A stretch of DNA of 10,100 bases. It comes from Candidatus Rifleibacteriota bacterium (GTDB lineage Bacteria > Riflebacteria > Ozemobacteria > Ozemobacterales > Ozemobacteraceae). The stretch is taken from assembly GCA_022704885.1 (NCBI GenBank), contig JAKJFO010000147.1, positions 1-10,100 of the forward strand. Reading direction: 5' to 3'. The notes under the pieces were generated by a model. It was not told the DNA's origin. It worked only from the letters and a program-made list of their open reading frames with translations, and made no database searches. Positions 6,696 through 10,100 of this stretch are shown here, piece by piece. The first letter of the stretch is position 1. Each line of letters begins with the position of its first letter. Made by a program: the position numbers and the translations under genes.

Positions 6696-7709
6696 ATGTC
6701 TGGAATTCTGGTGATGCGTCTGCGCGGGCTCGGCGATATAGTTCATCTGTTGCCGATTTTTCGCATGTTGCGTGAACAGAATCCTGAAGAAACCATCGGA
6801 TTCTTCTGTCAGCGGCCATTTGGTCAGATAATTCCGCCTGAACTGAATATTACAGTTATCGAAATGCCTCCCGGCGCCGGCTTTGCACAGTTGCTCGCTC
6901 TGGCGCGGCGAATTCGGCGATATCGGTTCGACAGCGTTTTTGATCTGTTCAGTAACCCGGCGACGGCAATAGTTACCGCCCTGTCAGGAATCAGACATCG
7001 TTATGGTTTTGATTACCGGGTTCGGCGCTGGGCCTACAGCCAGACCTATACAGCGCCTGATCCCAACCGCCATCTGATGCAGCTTTTTGCCGACTTCTTC
7101 GCACATTTTGGCGTGACCGGCGAATTAAAGCCGCCTCGTATCAAACCTTCGTCTGCCATGCTGGAGCGTGTCATCGCCGCAGTGCCGGAACGTTATCGCA
7201 AGATTTCGCCGCTGCTGGGCATCAATCCGCACACTACCTATCAATCGAAAGCCTGGCCACGCGAACATTTTCTTGAATTCATCAAACTCTGGTATGAAAA
7301 AACTCGACAGCCGGTGCTGGTTACCTGGGGTCCGGGCGAGCGGGCGGCCGCAGAAAGTCTGGCCAGAGACGCCGGGCCTGAAATGGCTTTCGTTCACGAC
7401 AGCCTGCGCATCGATGAGTTTGCTGCGCTGCTCAGTCGACTCGATCTCTTTCTGACCTGTGATACCGGCCCGATGAACATCGGCTGGGCAGTTGATGTGC
7501 CAGTTGTCGCACTGTTCGGGCCGACAACCCGCGAACCTGTATATCCGCGCGGCAACAAGCATCTGGTTCTCTATAGCGACAGCGTCGATTGCCTGCAATG
7601 CCATCGCGAAACCTGCAACCACCGAGCCTGTATGTATTCACTGTCTCCGGCAAAGGTTCATGGCGCCATTGTCGAAAAATACAAATTTGCCGGAAAACAT
7701 ACGAGGTAA
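6696..7709 (+). CDS. Glycosyltransferase family 9 (heptosyltransferase-like)
   Basis: A 337-residue protein of the GT9 family (Pfam Glyco_transf_9), which includes the LPS core heptosyltransferases WaaC and WaaF. The N-terminal MRLRGLGDIVH (7-17) holds the acidic residue (D13) thought to be the catalytic base. NPHTTYQSKAWP (177-188) and CDTGPMNIGWAVDVPVVALF (255-274) belong to the ADP-sugar-binding C-terminal Rossmann half. The usual His in the GxxHxxAA-type loop is Asn here (N261). The C-terminal region carries CLQCHRETC and a later CM, a Cys pattern seen in some GT9 proteins. The start is ATG 6696 with GGAGGG 3 nt upstream; it matches where the family normally begins, so the longer upstream extension in frame is rejected. 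The neighbouring gmhB, 2 bp downstream, supports a heptose or LPS core role. Confidence 0.9.
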   Translation: MSGILVMRLRGLGDIVHLLPIFRMLREQNPEETIGFFCQRPFGQIIPPELNITVIEMPPGAGFAQLLALARRIRRYRFDSVFDLFSNPATAIVTALSGIRHRYGFDYRVRRWAYSQTYTAPDPNRHLMQLFADFFAHFGVTGELKPPRIKPSSAMLERVIAAVPERYRKISPLLGINPHTTYQSKAWPREHFLEFIKLWYEKTRQPVLVTWGPGERAAAESLARDAGPEMAFVHDSLRIDEFAALLSRLDLFLTCDTGPMNIGWAVDVPVVALFGPTTREPVYPRGNKHLVLYSDSVDCLQCHRETCNHRACMYSLSPAKVHGAIVEKYKFAGKHTR

Positions 7710-7711
7710 CC

Positions 7712-8260
7712 ATGCGAAAAGCAGTTTTTTTAGATCGTGACGGAACTTTGAATCCTGACCCGGGCTATATCTCCCGGCCAGAAGATTTCGAGCTGTTTCC
7801 CGGTGTGGCACAGGCGCTCGCACGCCTCAAACATGCCGGCTATCTGCTCATTCTGATAACCAACCAGTCCGGCATTTCGCGTGGACTGATCAGTCTGCAG
7901 CAGCTCGAGCTGATTCACCAGAAACTGCAGAATCTGCTGGCTGAAGCCGGCACAGCACTCGACGCCATCTATTATTGCCCGCATCATCCGGATTTTCCTT
8001 ATGAAGGAGTTGCCGACTGCGCCTGCCGCAAACCGCAGCCAGGCATGATTCTGCAGGCTGCTGCAGATTTTGACATAGATATGGCGGGATCCTATGTCAT
8101 CGGCGATCGCAGAAAAGATATTCAGATTGCCTTGAATTCTGGTGTCAGGCCTATTTGTATAAGGCCGCAGCCAGCACCCGGCTATGAAAATGTGCCGACT
8201 TTTCCCAGTTTGTCTGCGGCAGTCGACTGGCTGCTGGCCGAGACTTCGAATAAAGTTTGA
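7712..8260 (+). CDS. gmhB: D-glycero-D-manno-heptose 1,7-bisphosphate 7-phosphatase
   Basis: A 182-residue HAD-superfamily phosphatase. It removes the 7-phosphate from heptose 1,7-bisphosphate in ADP-heptose synthesis for the LPS inner core. HAD motif I is FLDRDGTLN (D8 nucleophile, D10 acid/base). Motif II is ITNQSG (T50). The CPHHP segment with CACRKP (C89, H91, C103, C105 and K107) matches the zinc-binding loop that marks GmhB. Motif IV is VIGDRRKD (D132, D136). Size is typical. The start ATG 7712 has GAGG (7703-7706) 5 nt upstream, and that site overlaps the end of the GT9 gene. The two genes are tightly coupled. Related HAD phosphatases (histidinol phosphatase of the same subfamily) are the main alternative, but the GT9 neighbour favours heptose. 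Confidence 0.92.
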   Translation: MRKAVFLDRDGTLNPDPGYISRPEDFELFPGVAQALARLKHAGYLLILITNQSGISRGLISLQQLELIHQKLQNLLAEAGTALDAIYYCPHHPDFPYEGVADCACRKPQPGMILQAAADFDIDMAGSYVIGDRRKDIQIALNSGVRPICIRPQPAPGYENVPTFPSLSAAVDWLLAETSNKV

Positions 8261-8284
8261 CATTTTGCTTTCAGTACATATAAT
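8257..8284 (+). promoter_or_regulatory. Consensus sigma70-type promoter of the transporter/kinase unit
   Basis: TTGACA (8257-8262) and TATAAT (8279-8284) are both perfect matches, with a 16-bp spacer. The -35 box spans the gmhB stop codon TGA (8258-8260). The start is expected near 8291, giving a leader of about 38 nt. The leader holds a GC-rich inverted repeat (GGCGC-G-GCGCC, about 8286-8296) at or just before the transcription start. Confidence 0.8.
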
Positions 8285-8328
8285 AGGCGCGGCGCCGTTC
8301 GCCAAAATACGATTTTAAAGGCAGCAGG

Positions 8329-9780
8329 ATGGCTTTGCAGGCAGAGAAAAGGGCGCCGGGCGGAGAGGCCGGCATAACCGTAGTTTCGGTTGCCTATTTC
8401 TTTTTCGTTATCTGTTCTTATTACGTGATAAAGCCAATTCGTGGCAGTCTCGCGTTGGAGCTTGGCTCAGATAACATTCCGATACTCAATATTCTTTCGA
8501 TGATTTCGCTGGTGGTTGCCAATGCCGTATACAGCTGGATCGTCGGCAAATACAAACGCGATATTTTCATACCATTCATCACACGATTCTTTGTCGTCTG
8601 TCTGGCCGCATTCTGGATCGTCTTTACCATTTTCATTCCGATAAATGAACCCGGTGCGAAGTCAGCTGATACGGCTTCTGCTGAATCAGTGCTCAGACAA
8701 CCATTTGCCGAAAGTGGCGGCGCTGATCTCAAGGCTGAAGAACCTCTGCCAGTGCTGAAAGACCCTATGGTGATACTTGCCGATTACGGCAAAACAGTAA
8801 TGATCGGCGTCTATTACCTCTGGGTGAATTTTTTCGCACTGATGGCAGTCAGCATGTTCTGGTCGTTCATGAATGATGTCTTCACCGTCGGTCAGGGGCG
8901 TCGGCTCTACGCGATAATAGGTTATGGCGGCCTGGTCGGCGGTCTTGTCGGCAGTGCGCTGACATCGCTGCTGGTCAAGCAGGTTGGCACTTCCAATCTG
9001 TTCATTCTTGCGATAGTTCTGCTTTATCCTTCGATCTGGTGCATGCAATACATTCACAAAAACCACTACCGCCCTGAAGGTGTTGCCGATGCCGGCAACC
9101 AACCGGTAAAACCGGCACACCCGCCGCGCCCATGGGACGGCTTTCTGTCGGTATGCAAAAACCCGATTCTCATCTGTATGGCACTCGAGATGCTGCTTTA
9201 CACATTTTCGAGCACCATGTTCTTTCAGCAGCTCAACCGGCTGATCGAGCTCGAAATCGGTTCTGATGTCAATAGCAAAACCGCCTTTATTGCTGGCATG
9301 TATGGCCGTATCAATATTGTGTCGCTGTTTTCGCAGTTCTTCGTAACCCGGTTGATGATGCTGCTGCCAAATCCGGTTTACGGGCTTCTGCTGCTCAACC
9401 TGATTCAGGTGGTCGGCACCTTTTGTACGATGTTTTCTCCCAGTCTGGCTGTGGCTTCCTGGATAGTGATAATACGCTACGCTATCGACTATTCGACGGG
9501 AAGGGCGTTGCGCGAGCTTGTCTATATTCCGCTCGATCGCGAAGCCAAGTATCAGGGCAAGGGGTTCATAGATACCGTTGTCTTCAGGGTGGGCGACGGT
9601 CTTTCGTCGATCATACTGATCGGCGGACTCGGGTTCTATTCGTATGGAAGCTGGATCGACTATTCAATTCAACTGGCACTGCTTGTGCAGTTTTATGTTA
9701 TAATCAAAACCGCCGGGCTCTATGGTCAGCGTCTGAAAACCGCTGAAACAGCTGATGCAGAGCCGGTGCTGGCCTCGTAA
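8329..9780 (+). CDS. Tlc/NTP-exchanger-like membrane transporter (MFS-related)
   Basis: A 483-residue integral membrane protein with about a dozen hydrophobic segments, from about residue 16 to 462. Landmarks resemble the ATP/ADP translocase-like (Tlc/Npt) branch: YYVIKPIRGSL (31-41), SMFWSFMNDVF (175-185) followed by GQGRRLYAIIGYGG (188-201), and REAKYQGKGFIDTVVFRVGD (404-423). A hydrophilic Ala/Glu-rich loop (about 107-145) interrupts the first half. True nucleotide exchange is best known in intracellular parasites and plastids; many free-living bacteria have related proteins whose substrate is unknown, so nucleotide transport should not be assumed. AAAGG (8317-8321) lies 7 nt before the ATG. 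It is first in a unit with the PfkB kinase gene, 22 bp downstream. An ordinary MFS permease is the alternative call. Confidence 0.82.
   Translation: MALQAEKRAPGGEAGITVVSVAYFFFVICSYYVIKPIRGSLALELGSDNIPILNILSMISLVVANAVYSWIVGKYKRDIFIPFITRFFVVCLAAFWIVFTIFIPINEPGAKSADTASAESVLRQPFAESGGADLKAEEPLPVLKDPMVILADYGKTVMIGVYYLWVNFFALMAVSMFWSFMNDVFTVGQGRRLYAIIGYGGLVGGLVGSALTSLLVKQVGTSNLFILAIVLLYPSIWCMQYIHKNHYRPEGVADAGNQPVKPAHPPRPWDGFLSVCKNPILICMALEMLLYTFSSTMFFQQLNRLIELEIGSDVNSKTAFIAGMYGRINIVSLFSQFFVTRLMMLLPNPVYGLLLLNLIQVVGTFCTMFSPSLAVASWIVIIRYAIDYSTGRALRELVYIPLDREAKYQGKGFIDTVVFRVGDGLSSIILIGGLGFYSYGSWIDYSIQLALLVQFYVIIKTAGLYGQRLKTAETADAEPVLAS
9696..9704 (+). promoter_or_regulatory. Possible internal extended -10 element before the kinase gene
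   Basis: TGTTATAAT lies within the transporter coding sequence, about 100 bp before the kinase ATG. No convincing -35 is present at normal spacing. It could drive the kinase separately, or be chance in an AT-rich patch. Confidence 0.25.
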
Positions 9781-9802
9781 TAACACATTTCTGGAGGAAT
9801 AA

Positions 9803-10100
9803 ATGAGCGTTAAGATGATCGTGGTAGGCTCGGTTGCCTATGATTCACTGCAGACTCCCAAAGGAAAGCGCGAGCGTGCGCTCGGCGGCTCGGCCGTGTA
9901 TTTTTCGACGGTTGCCAGTTACTTTGCCAAAGTCGGTCTGGTCGGCGTTGCCGGCAAGGACTTTGAACCATCTCATATCGAATTTTTGAAAAACCATGGC
10001 GTCGATCTCGCCGGTTTCGACCTCAAAAAAGAAGGCGAAACCTTCCACTGGGCCGGCAGTTACGGCGAAGACTTCGGTGACGCCACCACTCACGACACCC
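9803..10100 (+). CDS. PfkB-family sugar kinase, C-terminal end missing
   Basis: Ninety-nine codons are visible before the right edge. The N-terminal part fits the ribokinase/PfkB family: KMIVVGSVAYD (4-14), GGSAVYFSTVASYFAKVGLV (28-47), then VAGKDF (49-54) and a GVDLAGF element (66-72). The GGSAVYFS form differs from the common GGxxxN pattern and recalls a PfkB subgroup of unknown substrate. The ATP-binding and catalytic DTxGAGD region is beyond the window, so activity cannot be judged. The start has GGAGG (9793-9797) 5 nt upstream. The 22-bp gap after the transporter gene suggests co-transcription, so the transporter may import, or the kinase may phosphorylate, a common sugar or nucleoside. 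That link is inferred only. Confidence 0.82.
   Translation, partial: MSVKMIVVGSVAYDSLQTPKGKRERALGGSAVYFSTVASYFAKVGLVGVAGKDFEPSHIEFLKNHGVDLAGFDLKKEGETFHWAGSYGEDFGDATTHDT

Overview
The window looks like chromosomal DNA from a diderm (LPS-bearing) bacterium with about 50% GC or a little more. There are no mobile elements, tRNA or rRNA genes, or CRISPR repeats. Evidence for an outer membrane is a heptosyltransferase-family glycosyltransferase (GT9) next to a GmhB-type heptose bisphosphate phosphatase, and secreted proteins with ordinary signal peptides rather than lipoboxes. A very large Tubulin_2-like protein, a lone BMP-family binding protein and a Tlc-like transporter together suggest a poorly sampled environmental phylum. 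Candidatus Riflebacteria is one guess, with low confidence and no database check.

Left part (1-2725): a minus-strand gene for a huge tubulin/FtsZ-superfamily-like protein fills 1-2547 and runs off the left edge, with 849 codons visible and no stop. Its promoter lies back to back with that of a plus-strand gene in a 178-bp divergent intergenic region.

Middle plus-strand block (2726-5513): an HD-GYP phosphodiesterase gene is followed after 16 bp by a periplasmic BMP/PnrA-like substrate-binding protein gene. Next, behind its own promoter, comes a secreted glycine-zipper protein of unknown function. A strong symmetrical terminator at 5545-5572 closes this block and also the converging minus-strand unit.

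Minus-strand pair (5589-6556): a 61-residue Trm112-like zinc-ribbon gene is translationally coupled (ATGA overlap) to a sugar phosphate isomerase/epimerase-type TIM-barrel gene.

Right plus-strand block (6696-10100): divergent from the pair, a GT9 gene is followed 2 bp later by gmhB. A consensus promoter whose -35 box spans the gmhB stop codon then serves a Tlc/NTP-exchanger-like membrane protein and, 22 bp on, a PfkB-family sugar kinase cut by the right edge.

The window is densely packed; no gene-free stretch reaches 300 bp. The least ordinary items are the tubulin-like protein, the pairing of HD-GYP with an orphan binding protein, the glycine-zipper protein, and the pairing of the transporter with a kinase.
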